Shown: positions 9,948 to 18,845 of the stretch, one piece after another | Numbering within the stretch: the first letter of the stretch is position 1 | How the letters are laid out: every line of letters begins with the position of its first letter | NCBI GenBank assembly: GCA_015487615.1 | Contig: WFPJ01000077.1 | Location: forward strand, 1 to 49,337 | Direction of reading: 5' to 3' | Length of the DNA stretch: 49,337 bases | DNA from: Aquificales bacterium | GTDB lineage: Bacteria; Aquificota; Aquificia; Aquificales; Aquificaceae | The notes under the pieces: generated by a model | Seen by the model: only the letters and a program-made list of their open reading frames with translations | The model's database searches: none | What the model was told of the DNA's origin: nothing | Made by a program: the position numbers and the translations under genes

Positions 9948-10718
9948 ATCAATTATATTCCTGATTTCTTCTCCATCAGGTATTGTTTTATCCAATATCT
10001 TCTTTGTTTCTTCCCTGAGCTTCTTTACTTCCCTTAGTGCAAAATCTGGATCCTTTTTGTAGATACCGTCCTTATCAAGTATATCATCTGTAAATTGGAA
10101 AAGTAATCCAAAGTTTCTTCCGAGATTTTCCAGATCGTTTAAAATATCCCTTCTCCCCGCTACAATTCCTCCACAAACAAAACAGGCTTCAAAGAGTGCA
10201 GCGGTTTTGTACATATTTGTCTCAACAGGATCTTCATATCCGTTTATATCAAAAAATTGTCCTAAAACCATGCCTTGGATACCTGCTTTTTTGCTTATAA
10301 CATTTATAATGTCAATGAGATCCTTTTCTTGAAGGCTTTTAAAAAGTTCTCTTTCAGAGAGTATTTGAAAAGCGTAGGTGAGGAGTGCATCACCTGACAA
10401 TATGGCATTTGCCTCCCCATACTTCTTATGACATGTAGGTTTTCCTCTTCTGAAGTCATCATTGTCCATGGCGGGTAAATCATCGTGTATAAGGGAATAG
10501 TTATGAATTATCTCTATTGAACAGCCCACGGTTATCGCGTCTTCAATATTACCGCCCAAATAGTATGTTGTAAGGGTTAACAAAAGGGGTCTTATTCTTT
10601 TACCCCCTTGAAGTGGATAGTAGGTGATAGGTTCATAGATATATGAAGGAATTTTGTCAGAAGAGAGTAAAAATTTTATCCTTTCCTCAATTTGTTTTCT
10701 TAAATAGCTTATGTTCAT
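9909..10718 (-). CDS. ispA: Polyprenyl (farnesyl/geranylgeranyl) diphosphate synthase
   Basis: A trans-prenyltransferase that condenses isopentenyl diphosphate with allylic diphosphates to make the C15/C20 precursors of quinone tails and undecaprenol. The first Asp-rich motif is HDDLPAMDNDDFRRGKPT (DDx4D, the bacterial FPP-type spacing), and the second is FQFTDDILD (DDxxD). GGKRIRPLL near residue 38 is the IPP-binding region. At 269 aa it is slightly short of E. coli IspA (299). The exact product chain length cannot be read from sequence alone. The ATG lies 7 nt after a TATAAT on the minus strand. Its last 39 nt are antisense to the end of the radical SAM gene. Confidence 0.93.
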   Translation of the reverse strand: MNISYLRKQIEERIKFLLSSDKIPSYIYEPITYYPLQGGKRIRPLLLTLTTYYLGGNIEDAITVGCSIEIIHNYSLIHDDLPAMDNDDFRRGKPTCHKKYGEANAILSGDALLTYAFQILSERELFKSLQEKDLIDIINVISKKAGIQGMVLGQFFDINGYEDPVETNMYKTAALFEACFVCGGIVAGRRDILNDLENLGRNFGLLFQFTDDILDKDGIYKKDPDFALREVKKLREETKKILDKTIPDGEEIRNIIDLVTNRIGNPESV

Positions 10719-10725
10719 AACTCAG

Positions 10726-10733
10726 ATTATATT
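10726..10733. promoter_or_regulatory. Overlapping divergent -10 boxes in a 25-bp intergenic region
   Basis: On the minus strand TATAAT (10731 to 10726) ends 7 nt before the ispA ATG. On the plus strand TATATT (10728-10733) ends 10 nt before the moxR ATG at 10744. The two boxes overlap, so both genes appear to start from one AT-rich patch with essentially no 5' leader. Confidence 0.45.
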
Positions 10734-10743
10734 ATTTTCTTAC

Positions 10744-11649
10744 ATGAATGTTAAAAGGGCAATAGAAGAGATAGAACACTTTTTTATAGGTAAAAGACAT
10801 GTTGTTGAATTAGCCCTTGCGTGTTTAGTTTCTCGGGGACACCTTCTCCTTGAAGATATACCTGGTGTAGGTAAAACCACACTTGCCCTTGCGGTTGCCA
10901 AGGTTTTTGGTCTTGAGTTCAAAAGGATGCAGTTTACGAGTGACCTTATGCCCTCTGATATAACCGGATCTTTTATATTTGATCAATCCAAAAGTGAGTT
11001 TGTTTTTAAGAAAGGACCTATATTTACAAATGTTTTTCTTGCGGATGAGATAAACAGGGCGCCACCTAAGACCCAGAGCGCCCTTCTTGAAGCCATGGCG
11101 GAAAAACAGATTACTGCGGACGGTAATACATTTCCTTTGCCTTCTCCCTTCTTTGTGGTAGCTACCCAGAATCCGGTTGAACAGTATGGTACTTTCCCTT
11201 TGCCTGAGTCCCAGAAGGACAGATTTTCTGTAAGGCTCAGGATAGGGTATCCCGAGAGGGAAACGGAGAAGGAGATATTAAAAGGCGAAGATCCCCTTCA
11301 AAGGGTTAAGGCTATGAAACCCGTGTTAAGAAAAGAGGACCTTGAAGATCTTCAAAGAAGGGCGGATAACTGTTATGTTTCTGATGATGTAATAGATTAT
11401 GTTCTTGATATAGTTCAAAGAACAAGGGAACATCCTTCCATATTAACAGGCGTTTCAACAAGGGGGGCTATGCAACTTTTAAAGGTTTCCCGCGCAATGG
11501 CTTTACTGAGGGGAAGAGATTTTGTAATACCTGATGATGTAAGGGATGTGACACCCTTTGTTTTAAGTCATAGGATAATACCAAGGGAGGAAGCAGACGG
11601 AGAATCCGTTATAAGGGAGATTGTGGAAGAGATAAAAATTCCCATATAA
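10744..11649 (+). CDS. MoxR-family AAA+ ATPase
   Basis: A 301-residue AAA+ ATPase of the MoxR type, usually a chaperone that inserts cofactors or remodels a partner carrying a VWA domain. Walker A is EDIPGVGKTTLA (about 40-51), Walker B is VFLADEINRAPPKTQSALLEAM, sensor 1 is VVATQNPVEQYGTFPLPE, and STRGAMQL follows in the lid domain. I choose the ATG at 10744 (MNVKRAIEEIEHFF) over the tracked 10711, because the extra residues would overlap the ispA start and are not family-like. No VWA-domain partner is in the window, so the client is unknown. A downstream TATAAT overlaps its stop codon. Confidence 0.9.
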   Translation: MNVKRAIEEIEHFFIGKRHVVELALACLVSRGHLLLEDIPGVGKTTLALAVAKVFGLEFKRMQFTSDLMPSDITGSFIFDQSKSEFVFKKGPIFTNVFLADEINRAPPKTQSALLEAMAEKQITADGNTFPLPSPFFVVATQNPVEQYGTFPLPESQKDRFSVRLRIGYPERETEKEILKGEDPLQRVKAMKPVLRKEDLEDLQRRADNCYVSDDVIDYVLDIVQRTREHPSILTGVSTRGAMQLLKVSRAMALLRGRDFVIPDDVRDVTPFVLSHRIIPREEADGESVIREIVEEIKIPI

Positions 11650-11650
11650 T
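11645..11650 (+). promoter_or_regulatory. TATAAT overlapping the moxR stop, serving the HAD gene
   Basis: A perfect TATAAT contains the TAA stop of the upstream gene and ends 10 nt before the ATG at 11661. The gap AAATAACCTG has no Shine-Dalgarno sequence. Confidence 0.45.
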
Positions 11651-11660
11651 AAATAACCTG

Positions 11661-12449
11661 ATGTTTACCCTTCTGATAGACCTTGACGGTGTTCTCGTCA
11701 AAGATAAGGAACTCAATCCCTTCCCTTATGCTTCCGAGTTTATAGAATTTTTAAGGGATAACAATATACCCTTTAAAATAGTTTCAAATAATTCTACGAG
11801 GTCGCCTTCAAAGTTAAGGAATGATCTTAATAGTAAAGGTATTCCTATAAATGAAGGGGAAATAGTAACCCCTGTGGGAGTTCTACCCCAGTATCTCAGG
11901 GAAAGGAATATAAAGAGGATCTTTGTAATAGGAACTCAAATGCTTGAGGATTATCTGAAAGATGAGGGTTTTGAAGTTGTAAGGGATTATAAGGTGGACG
12001 GTGTAGTTATAGGTCAGGATAAAGGTATGAATTTTGAAAAATTTAAGATTGCAACATCCGCAGTATTCCTTGAAGGAGCAATTATTATACCTGTTAATCT
12101 GAGCAGAATAGTTAGGGATTCTGACGGGCTTTACTTCCCGGGAGCCGGCTCCGTTGCTAAAATGATAGCTGAAGCTACTAATTATAAGGAGGAACTTCCA
12201 AACCTCGGAAAGCCTTCAAGAAATTTTGTAAGGATGGCTCTTAAAGGACTGCCTGATGATGAGGTTTATCTTATAAGTGATGATATATATACTGACCTTA
12301 TGGGGGCGAGGGATATAGGACTTAAAACTATTTTTATGACAACGGGTAAGTATAAAAGGGATGAACTTGAAAAATCAGGTTTCATTCCGGACTTTGTATT
12401 TAACAGTCTTTATGAATTAAAGGCTAAAATATCAGAGTGGTTAAGCTGA
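11661..12449 (+). CDS. HAD-superfamily phosphatase, NagD/subclass IIA type
   Basis: A cytoplasmic HAD hydrolase of the NagD-like (cap C2) group, 262 aa. Motif I is LLIDLDGVLVKD with both catalytic aspartates, motif II is IVSNNSTRS, motif III is a Lys in NLGKPSRNF, and motif IV is ISDDIYTDLMGARDIGLKTIFM (the usual GD is replaced by SDD). Such enzymes dephosphorylate small sugar or nucleotide phosphates; the substrate cannot be read from sequence. The last 13 nt overlap lptD. Confidence 0.87.
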   Translation: MFTLLIDLDGVLVKDKELNPFPYASEFIEFLRDNNIPFKIVSNNSTRSPSKLRNDLNSKGIPINEGEIVTPVGVLPQYLRERNIKRIFVIGTQMLEDYLKDEGFEVVRDYKVDGVVIGQDKGMNFEKFKIATSAVFLEGAIIIPVNLSRIVRDSDGLYFPGAGSVAKMIAEATNYKEELPNLGKPSRNFVRMALKGLPDDEVYLISDDIYTDLMGARDIGLKTIFMTTGKYKRDELEKSGFIPDFVFNSLYELKAKISEWLS

Positions 12450-14443
12450 TTTGGATTTTACCGTTGATCATAGCGTCCTTTGTAAATGCTTCCTTGCTTA
12501 TAAGATCCGACACACTTGAAAGGGATGAGGAAGGTAATATTATTGCCAGGGGACGGGTTGAGGTTTTTTATGGGAATTATTTTATTATGGCTGATGAGAT
12601 TATTTATAAAAAGGATAAAAAGGTTATTATTGCAAAAGGCAATGTTTTTATAGAAGCAAAAGATGAAAACTTAATAGCACTTGGCGATGAAGCAAAATTT
12701 GATATTGCCAGTAAGATCGGATACATAAGAGAAGTAAGCGGTAAATACAGACGGTTTTACTTCAAGGCGAATGATTTTAAGAAGGTGGGGGAAGAGATTT
12801 ATGAAACAAAGAGGGGGGAAATAACAACATGTCCTCCTGATAGAAAGGAAGCTCTGCTTTGTTTTTCGCGGGCAAGAATAACTGACAGGTATATATTTTC
12901 CTTTAACAATGTACTGAAAATAGGGAAGGTGCCGGTTTTTTATCTTCCCATAGGGATACTTCCCGTAGGTGATAGGAGATCGGGATTCCTTGAACCTATG
13001 ATAGGTACGGATACATACAACAGGGTTATATACAGACAGCCCTTATATTGGGCGATATCCGAGGACAAGGATGCAACCATAACTTTTGATTACAGAAGTG
13101 AGCAGGCGGACGGTATTGAGCTTGAGTACAGACAGGTACTCTCCTCATATAGTAAATACAGTGTCAATCTGTTCTATTACAGGGAACCCCCACTACCAGG
13201 TTTGTGGTGGAAGGGAAGGGATATGAAGGAATACAGAAGGGATAGGTACAGATTTAAGATGGACGGAAATTATGGGGGACTTAGGTTCGGTGTTGATACA
13301 GTATCTGACGCGTATTTTATGGAGGATATATATTTTGTTAGAGAAAAGGAAACAGTCCCTTATCTCCTATCCTATATTGATTATCACAGGGAATTTAAAG
13401 ATGTTATTTTTACTTTTAATTTGAAGAAGTTCAGGGATCTTACCCTATCTGACAGTGGGTCTATTGACAAACTACCGGAAATAGGAATTTTTCTTAAAAA
13501 TAGAGAAATAGGTAAAGGAATATTTTTTAACACGGAGATATACTATACTAATTTTTTCCAGGAAAAGGGGGAGAAAACCCACCGTTTTATAATGCGTTCT
13601 GAATTCAATAAAGGTTTTAACATATTCGGTATAAGGGATTACATTTCATTTACACATATAAATAACTACTATCTTCCCTATGGTGATTCTTCCTACGAAA
13701 GTGATAATTTAATAACAACTTTTGCTTTTGAAAACAGGATACCCTTCCTGTTCAGTCTGGAAGGAGATGTGTTAAAAAAGCAAGCACTCTTTGAGGTTGT
13801 GTATACCTATCAGCCTGATACTTTTGAAAATCCCCAGTTTGATGTGTTTGATGAAATAAATAGGAAAAGTGAAATAAAGTTTCGTATGAGTGCTGATACA
13901 TATTTGGGGGAAAGGCAGATTCTCGGTTTATTTATGGAAGGAGGATATAACTATTTAGGTTCTTATTTTTTACCGACTGATGGCAAGCTTATAGAAAAGA
14001 AATTACTACCTTTAAGGGTAGCTTTAAACTTCAGTCCGGTTAAAGGTATAATTTATACTCAAGACTTTTATTACGACCACAATCTCAGAAATATAATAAG
14101 GTTAGCTAATAATCTATCCCTTACCTACGGGGGTGCGAGCGTAGGAGTTGGAAGTTACATAAGCAGGAACAGTCAGAACAAAACAGTTTCGGATCAAACA
14201 AGATTGAGATTAGGCGTTAACTATAAGGGTTATTTTATAAACACGTATTCAAATATAGATAACAGAATTGAAAGGGATCTTTTTAAGAGGATATCCTTGG
14301 GTTATAAAAGTCCGTGTTGGTCTTTTAGTATAAAATATCGCAGTACATGGGACGGAAATAAAAGGGATTATATAAACGAGATATATTTATACTTTTCAGT
14401 TTTTAATATAAGGGAATTCATACTGCCGTTGAGGACAAGATAA
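12437..14443 (+). CDS. lptD: LPS-assembly outer-membrane protein LptD
   Basis: LptD (OstA/Imp) is the outer-membrane beta-barrel that, with LptE, places lipopolysaccharide on the cell surface. The start is GTG, giving MVKLIWILPLIIASFVNAS, a signal peptide. Residues about 20-150 form the periplasmic OstA/LptA-like beta-jellyroll (IIARGRVEVFYGN, VIIAKGNVFI). The family's GEITTCPPD and RARITDRYIF segments follow, then KVPVFYLPIG at the barrel entrance. The remaining roughly 450 residues alternate aromatic and polar residues, as a large barrel would. The length of 668 aa is on the short side. Three cysteines are visible (CPP, LLCF, SPCW), fewer than the four of E. coli, so the disulfide pattern must differ. 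It overlaps the HAD gene by 13 nt and rpe tail-to-tail by 26 nt. Confidence 0.92.
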   Translation: MVKLIWILPLIIASFVNASLLIRSDTLERDEEGNIIARGRVEVFYGNYFIMADEIIYKKDKKVIIAKGNVFIEAKDENLIALGDEAKFDIASKIGYIREVSGKYRRFYFKANDFKKVGEEIYETKRGEITTCPPDRKEALLCFSRARITDRYIFSFNNVLKIGKVPVFYLPIGILPVGDRRSGFLEPMIGTDTYNRVIYRQPLYWAISEDKDATITFDYRSEQADGIELEYRQVLSSYSKYSVNLFYYREPPLPGLWWKGRDMKEYRRDRYRFKMDGNYGGLRFGVDTVSDAYFMEDIYFVREKETVPYLLSYIDYHREFKDVIFTFNLKKFRDLTLSDSGSIDKLPEIGIFLKNREIGKGIFFNTEIYYTNFFQEKGEKTHRFIMRSEFNKGFNIFGIRDYISFTHINNYYLPYGDSSYESDNLITTFAFENRIPFLFSLEGDVLKKQALFEVVYTYQPDTFENPQFDVFDEINRKSEIKFRMSADTYLGERQILGLFMEGGYNYLGSYFLPTDGKLIEKKLLPLRVALNFSPVKGIIYTQDFYYDHNLRNIIRLANNLSLTYGGASVGVGSYISRNSQNKTVSDQTRLRLGVNYKGYFINTYSNIDNRIERDLFKRISLGYKSPCWSFSIKYRSTWDGNKRDYINEIYLYFSVFNIREFILPLRTR

Positions 14444-15086
14444 TGTTCTTGAGTTTTCTGGTTTGATTTTCTATATCTTCAGCAAAGAAGATCCCCGACC
14501 CTACAACTACAACATCTGCCCCCGCCCTTACCACTTCACCTATATTATCTTCCTTTATACCCCCGTCTATTTCTATAAGGAAATCCGTACCTGTTATATC
14601 TCTGAGATTTACCAGCTCCCTTAATCTATGAACGGATCTTTCTATAAACTTCTGACCACCGAACCCTGGGTTGACGGACATTAAAAGTACATAATCCACA
14701 TAATGGACTATTTCTTTAAGCATATCAAGGGAGGTTCCCGGATTTATTACAACTCCTGCCTTTGCTCCCTTCGCCTTTATTAGTTCAATTGTCCTGTGTA
14801 TGTGGTAATTGTTTTCTATATGAACACTTATCCAATCCGCACCGGCAGATATAAACTCTGGTATATATTTATCCGCATTTTCTATCATGAGGTGGGCATC
14901 AACCGGGATCTCTATCCTCTTTTTGATACATTCCAGTACATAGGGTCCCACAGTAATATTGGGAACGAAATGTCCGTCCATAACATCAAAGTGTATAAGA
15001 TCCGCACCGCCTCTTATAACCGCTTCTATTTGATTTTTCAGATCCCAAAAGTCAGCCGACAAAATTGAGGGAGCGAGCAGTTTCAA
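14418..15086 (-). CDS. rpe: Ribulose-phosphate 3-epimerase
   Basis: Rpe interconverts ribulose 5-phosphate and xylulose 5-phosphate in the pentose-phosphate network, as a TIM barrel with a metal site. Recognisable segments are LLAPSILSADFWDL at the N-terminus, HFDVMDGHFVPNIT (metal-binding His and Asp), DAHLMI, LLMSVNPGFGGQKF, and EIDGGIKEDN. The length of 222 aa is normal. The start is TTG, sharing bases with the TGA of hom (TTGA), and is preceded by GAGGAGG on the minus strand. The 3' end overlaps lptD. Confidence 0.96.
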   Translation of the reverse strand: MKLLAPSILSADFWDLKNQIEAVIRGGADLIHFDVMDGHFVPNITVGPYVLECIKKRIEIPVDAHLMIENADKYIPEFISAGADWISVHIENNYHIHRTIELIKAKGAKAGVVINPGTSLDMLKEIVHYVDYVLLMSVNPGFGGQKFIERSVHRLRELVNLRDITGTDFLIEIDGGIKEDNIGEVVRAGADVVVVGSGIFFAEDIENQTRKLKNIILSSTAV

Positions 15087-16390
15087 TAGGCTTCCTCCTC
15101 AACTCTAATTAATATTGTTTCACCTTCAACTACAGGCAACTTTTCAATCTCCTCTACAGCCCTTTTTATATCGTATTCATAGGCTTTATGTGTAAGAATG
15201 ACAAGAGGTATTATCGGTTCTCCTTCTTTACCCGCTATCCTGCATACCTTTTCCTTTTGTAAAACTGAAGCTATACTTATGTTGAAATCCGCAAGCACCC
15301 TTGATATCGCTGCAAGCACACCCGTTTTATCTGGAACATTGAATCTAAGATAGTATCTGCTGTAAAAATTGCTTGTGAAATGTATATTTTCGTCTTCCCA
15401 ACCCAGTATAAAATCTTCACCATTTATCCCCTTTTTTATCCTTCTTGCAATATCAACTATGTCTGAAACCACCGCTGAAGCTGTTGGTAAGGATCCAGCA
15501 CCTTTTCCATAGTACATGGTTTTACCTACAAAATCCCCCTCTATCATAACAGCATTGTAAACGGATGAAACCTTGGCAAGGGCATCCTCCGATGGTATAA
15601 AGGTAGGATGAACTCTTATTTCCACTGAGTTGTTCATCTTCTTTGCTATGGCCAGCAACTTTAATGTGTACCCAAGATCTTTACCCAATTCAACATCCAA
15701 TCTATCTATATTTGAAATACCCTCAACAAGTATATCATCAAAGTTAAAAAACTTTCCGTAGGCAATCCATGCCAATATGGCTATCTTATGTGCTGTATCC
15801 CACCCATCTATATCAAGACTGGGATCAGCTTCCGCATATCCCTTCTCTTGAGCCTCTTTAAGGGCTTCATGAAAGGTAACATTGCCTTCCAACATGCGAG
15901 TCAGGATATAGTTTGTAGTACCATTCAATATACCGTATATTGCCCTTATTTTGTTTCCTACAAGACCTTCTCTTAGAGCTTTTATTACTGGTATCCCTCC
16001 TCCTACGGAAGCTTCAAATCCGATACTTACACCCTTTTCCCTTGCTATTTTGAATATCTCATTTCCCCTCTTTGCAAGGAGATGCTTATTAGCTGTAACA
16101 ACGCATTTGCCTGCTTCAATACTTTCCTTCATTAGCTTGAATGCAAAGTCAATACCTCCCACCAGCTCAACTACTATTTGGGAGCTTTCAATAACTTCCT
16201 TATAATCTGTTGTTTTAAGATACTCTGGAATTTCAAATTCTCTCTTTCTGCTCCAATCCTTATCTGCGACCTTTACCAGCTCTATATCAATGCCTGTCTT
16301 TTTCTTTATCAGAGATCTATTATCAAGGAGAAGCTTAACGGTCCCCGTCCCTACCGTTCCGCATCCTACTATACCGACCTTTACTTTCAC
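15083..16390 (-). CDS. hom: Homoserine dehydrogenase with C-terminal ACT domain
   Basis: Hom reduces aspartate semialdehyde to homoserine on the way to threonine and methionine. The N-terminus has the NAD(P)-binding VGIVGCGTVGTGTVKLL (residues 4-20). VTANKHLLAKRG and GFEASVGGGIPVI follow. The catalytic region GILNGTTNYILTRM ... EADPSLDIDGWDTAHKIAIL is complete. Residues from about 350 (FNVPDKTGVLAAIS) form an ACT domain, normally for feedback inhibition by threonine. The length of 435 aa is standard. The start is GTG, 8 nt after a GATAAT box, with no ribosome-binding site. rpe follows with a 4-nt overlap. Confidence 0.96.
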   Translation of the reverse strand: MKVKVGIVGCGTVGTGTVKLLLDNRSLIKKKTGIDIELVKVADKDWSRKREFEIPEYLKTTDYKEVIESSQIVVELVGGIDFAFKLMKESIEAGKCVVTANKHLLAKRGNEIFKIAREKGVSIGFEASVGGGIPVIKALREGLVGNKIRAIYGILNGTTNYILTRMLEGNVTFHEALKEAQEKGYAEADPSLDIDGWDTAHKIAILAWIAYGKFFNFDDILVEGISNIDRLDVELGKDLGYTLKLLAIAKKMNNSVEIRVHPTFIPSEDALAKVSSVYNAVMIEGDFVGKTMYYGKGAGSLPTASAVVSDIVDIARRIKKGINGEDFILGWEDENIHFTSNFYSRYYLRFNVPDKTGVLAAISRVLADFNISIASVLQKEKVCRIAGKEGEPIIPLVILTHKAYEYDIKRAVEEIEKLPVVEGETILIRVEEEAY

Positions 16391-16435
16391 AGGGGAATAT
16401 TATCTTACAGTAAACACGTATTTTCAACAGAATTC

Positions 16436-17230
16436 TTATTGAATATCTTCTTCGGTCAATGTAACCTTGGGGATGGCTTCTTTAAGTTTTTTAAAGGTTT
16501 CGTAAAAATCATCTTCAATAGCCCTTACCCTTTTGCCGTATATCATCTGAAATGCCTTAGACACTATGGCCTCCTTGTGTAGGGCGTTGGTTAGTCCAAG
16601 TTCTTCATATTTGCTGTTTAATATATCTTTAACCTCTTCAAGAAGGTTTGCTCTCCTTTCTCTTTCAGCTTCTGCATCTTTCAAAGATAGTGATGTAAAG
16701 TTGTCAACTTTCTTTAATACTTTTTCAAAAGCGTACCCGGGGAATCTCTTATCGCCGAACCTGTCGGTGATAAAGCCTACCGTAATATAGTAAGGTTCCT
16801 CAACCATTGTTTCAAGTTCGTATTCTTCCATGTCTGGGTTCTTTTTTAGGTGCTCTATAAATATTTCATAGGCTTGATGTGCTTTATCTTTAAGGTTGGG
16901 TGCCTTTTCAATGTTAAGACTCAATATAAAATTCTTTAGTTCCTTAGGTAGCACTATAGCTAGTACCTTGTCAAGACCTACCGCCTTTGCAGCCTCAACC
17001 CTGTGTTGTCCGTTTATCACCTCGTAAGTGTTTTCACCACTTTCTATGAGCAGGACGGGGTCAACAAAACCTATCTTCTCTATTGAAAACATAAGCCGTT
17101 TTACAAGTTGTTCTGACAGATCCCTTTGGATGCTGGGTATGACTATCCTGTTTGTAGGCACTATACCGAACTGTAATTCATACCCTTTCAAAGGCTCCTT
17201 TATTGTATATAGCTCCTTTACCTCTTCCAT
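16436..17230 (-). CDS. ParB/Srx-like domain protein of unknown function
   Basis: A 264-residue cytoplasmic protein. Residues about 20-100 look like a ParB/sulfiredoxin-like nuclease domain: IPSIQRDLSEQLVKRLMFSI, then PVLLIE, then the diagnostic EVINGQHRVEAAKAVG (the GxHR box that in ParB binds nucleotide). The rest is charged and helical, without a convincing ParB helix-turn-helix, and no parA is next to it. It is therefore unlikely to be the chromosome-partition ParB. It is transcribed ahead of hom with a 45-nt gap that contains its own -10-like box. Function unknown. Confidence 0.75.
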   Translation of the reverse strand: MEEVKELYTIKEPLKGYELQFGIVPTNRIVIPSIQRDLSEQLVKRLMFSIEKIGFVDPVLLIESGENTYEVINGQHRVEAAKAVGLDKVLAIVLPKELKNFILSLNIEKAPNLKDKAHQAYEIFIEHLKKNPDMEEYELETMVEEPYYITVGFITDRFGDKRFPGYAFEKVLKKVDNFTSLSLKDAEAERERRANLLEEVKDILNSKYEELGLTNALHKEAIVSKAFQMIYGKRVRAIEDDFYETFKKLKEAIPKVTLTEEDIQ

Positions 17231-17316
17231 CTCTATTAATTTATTTTACTTCCATTTGGTAATTTTCAATCAATTATGCTAACATTTAAAATCAAAAGTA
17301 AAGAAGGAGGTAGCCT

Positions 17317-17850
17317 ATGATAGTTTCCAACATTCCTGCAGGTAAAAATCCTCCCGAGGATATATATGTGGTTGTGGAGATACCTCAAGGTAGCAGTATA
17401 AAGTATGAGGTTGATAAGGAGAGCGGAGCTGTTTTCGTTGACAGATTCCTCTTTACAGCAATGTATTATCCTTTCAATTATGGATTTATACCTCAAACAC
17501 TTGCGGATGATGGGGATCCGGTTGACGTATTGGTAATTTCATCTCAACCAGTTGTGCCAGGTAGCGTTATCAGATGCAGACCCATAGGATTGTTGGAAAT
17601 GAAAGATGAGGAGGGTATAGACACAAAATTGATTGCGGTTCCACATTCAAAGCTTGATCCGTCCTATGAAAATATAAAAACGGTTGAAGATCTTCCTCAA
17701 CTTTGGAAGGATCGTATAAAACACTTCTTTGAACATTACAAAGAACTTGAACCTGGTAAATGGGTTAAAGTAGAGAATTGGAAAGGTATCCAGGATGCAA
17801 TTGATGAAATAAAGAAAGGTATGGAAAATTATAAAAAGAATAATGGGTGA
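17317..17850 (+). CDS. ppa: Inorganic pyrophosphatase, family I
   Basis: Ppa hydrolyses pyrophosphate and so pulls biosynthetic reactions forward. It is 177 aa, with the conserved [45 protein letters not shown] block. The last part holds the family I signature D-[SGDN]-D-[PE]-[LIVMF]-D as [20 protein letters not shown] is at the C-terminus. A strong AAGGAGG Shine-Dalgarno sequence lies 8 nt before the ATG. It overlaps kdsD by 8 nt. Confidence 0.97.
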   Translation: MIVSNIPAGKNPPEDIYVVVEIPQGSSIKYEVDKESGAVFVDRFLFTAMYYPFNYGFIPQTLADDGDPVDVLVISSQPVVPGSVIRCRPIGLLEMKDEEGIDTKLIAVPHSKLDPSYENIKTVEDLPQLWKDRIKHFFEHYKELEPGKWVKVENWKGIQDAIDEIKKGMENYKKNNG

Positions 17851-18805
17851 TATTATAAATCTTGGTAGAGAAATATTTGATAAAGAAATAGAGGGTCTTA
17901 AAAGGTTAAGGGATTCTCTTGATGAAAATTTTGAGAAAGCGGTAAAACTTATAAAAGAATGTGAGGGCAAGGTAATAGTAACTGGTATAGGAAAATCTGG
18001 ACATATAGGGCGTAAGATAGCCTCTACATTTTCAAGTACGGGAACACCCGCTCACTTCTTGCATCCTTCCGAAGCACTGCACGGAGATCTCGGCACTATC
18101 TCCAAGAAGGATATAGTCCTTGCTATATCTAATAGTGGTGAATCTGCAGAAGTTATTGCACTTATACCCTATATAAAAATGTTAGGTGTTCCTCTTATAT
18201 CTATAACCAACAATCCTAACTCAACCCTTGCCAAACACAGTGATATTCATTTATACCTAAATATAGAAAAGGAGGCATGTCCCCTTGAGCTTGCACCAAC
18301 AACTTCTTCCACAGCGACCCTCGTTCTAGGTGATGCGATAGCGATGGTTTTGCTGTTGCTTAAAGGTTTTTCGCGTGAGGATTTTGCTATCAGACACCCT
18401 GCCGGATCCTTAGGAAGGAAACTTAGGCAAGTAAAAGAGCTTTATCATACGGGCAGAGAGCTTCCTGTTGTCAGAGAAGATACCCCTATGAAGGATACAA
18501 TTTTGGAGATGACCTCAAAGGGATTCGGGGCTACCGCGGTTGTTAATGATAAAGGAAAGCTTGTAGGCATTATAACGGACGGAGATTTGAGAAGATTTTT
18601 TAACAGGGGAGGATCAGTTGAAGGATATGTAGCCAAAGATGCCATGACTCCGGATCCTAAGGTTGCTTTTCCTGATGAGCTTGCGAGTGAGGCATTAAAA
18701 AGAATGGAGGATTATAAGATAACTGTTCTTATCGTGGTTGATGAAGAAAGAAAACCTATAGGAATTATCCACATGCATGATATTTTAAGGGCGGAAATTC
18801 TTTAA
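17843..18805 (+). CDS. kdsD: Arabinose-5-phosphate isomerase (KpsF/GutQ/KdsD)
   Basis: KdsD makes D-arabinose 5-phosphate from ribulose 5-phosphate, the precursor of Kdo in lipopolysaccharide. Residues 30-170 are a SIS domain ([41 protein letters not shown]). [11 protein letters not shown] and the [28 protein letters not shown] segment are diagnostic of the family. Two CBS domains fill residues about 205-320. The length of 320 aa is normal. Rpe and LptD in this window belong to connected pentose-phosphate and LPS steps. Confidence 0.95.
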   Translation: MGDIINLGREIFDKEIEGLKRLRDSLDENFEKAVKLIKECEGKVIVTGIGKSGHIGRKIASTFSSTGTPAHFLHPSEALHGDLGTISKKDIVLAISNSGESAEVIALIPYIKMLGVPLISITNNPNSTLAKHSDIHLYLNIEKEACPLELAPTTSSTATLVLGDAIAMVLLLLKGFSREDFAIRHPAGSLGRKLRQVKELYHTGRELPVVREDTPMKDTILEMTSKGFGATAVVNDKGKLVGIITDGDLRRFFNRGGSVEGYVAKDAMTPDPKVAFPDELASEALKRMEDYKITVLIVVDEERKPIGIIHMHDILRAEIL

Positions 18806-18814
18806 CTATTGTGT

Positions 18815-18820
18815 TATAAT
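18815..18820 (+). promoter_or_regulatory. TATAAT promoter of the atpB operon
   Basis: TATAAT lies 25 nt before the atpB ATG, and an AAAGGAG Shine-Dalgarno sequence lies between them. This start therefore has a conventional leader, unlike many others in the window. Confidence 0.5.
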
Positions 18821-18845
18821 CTTTTAAGCATTAAAGGAGAAAGGG

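Noticed and set aside
16436-17230. Annotation as chromosome-partition ParB
   Set aside because: No parA neighbour, no recognisable helix-turn-helix after the GxHR domain, and no parS-like site seen.
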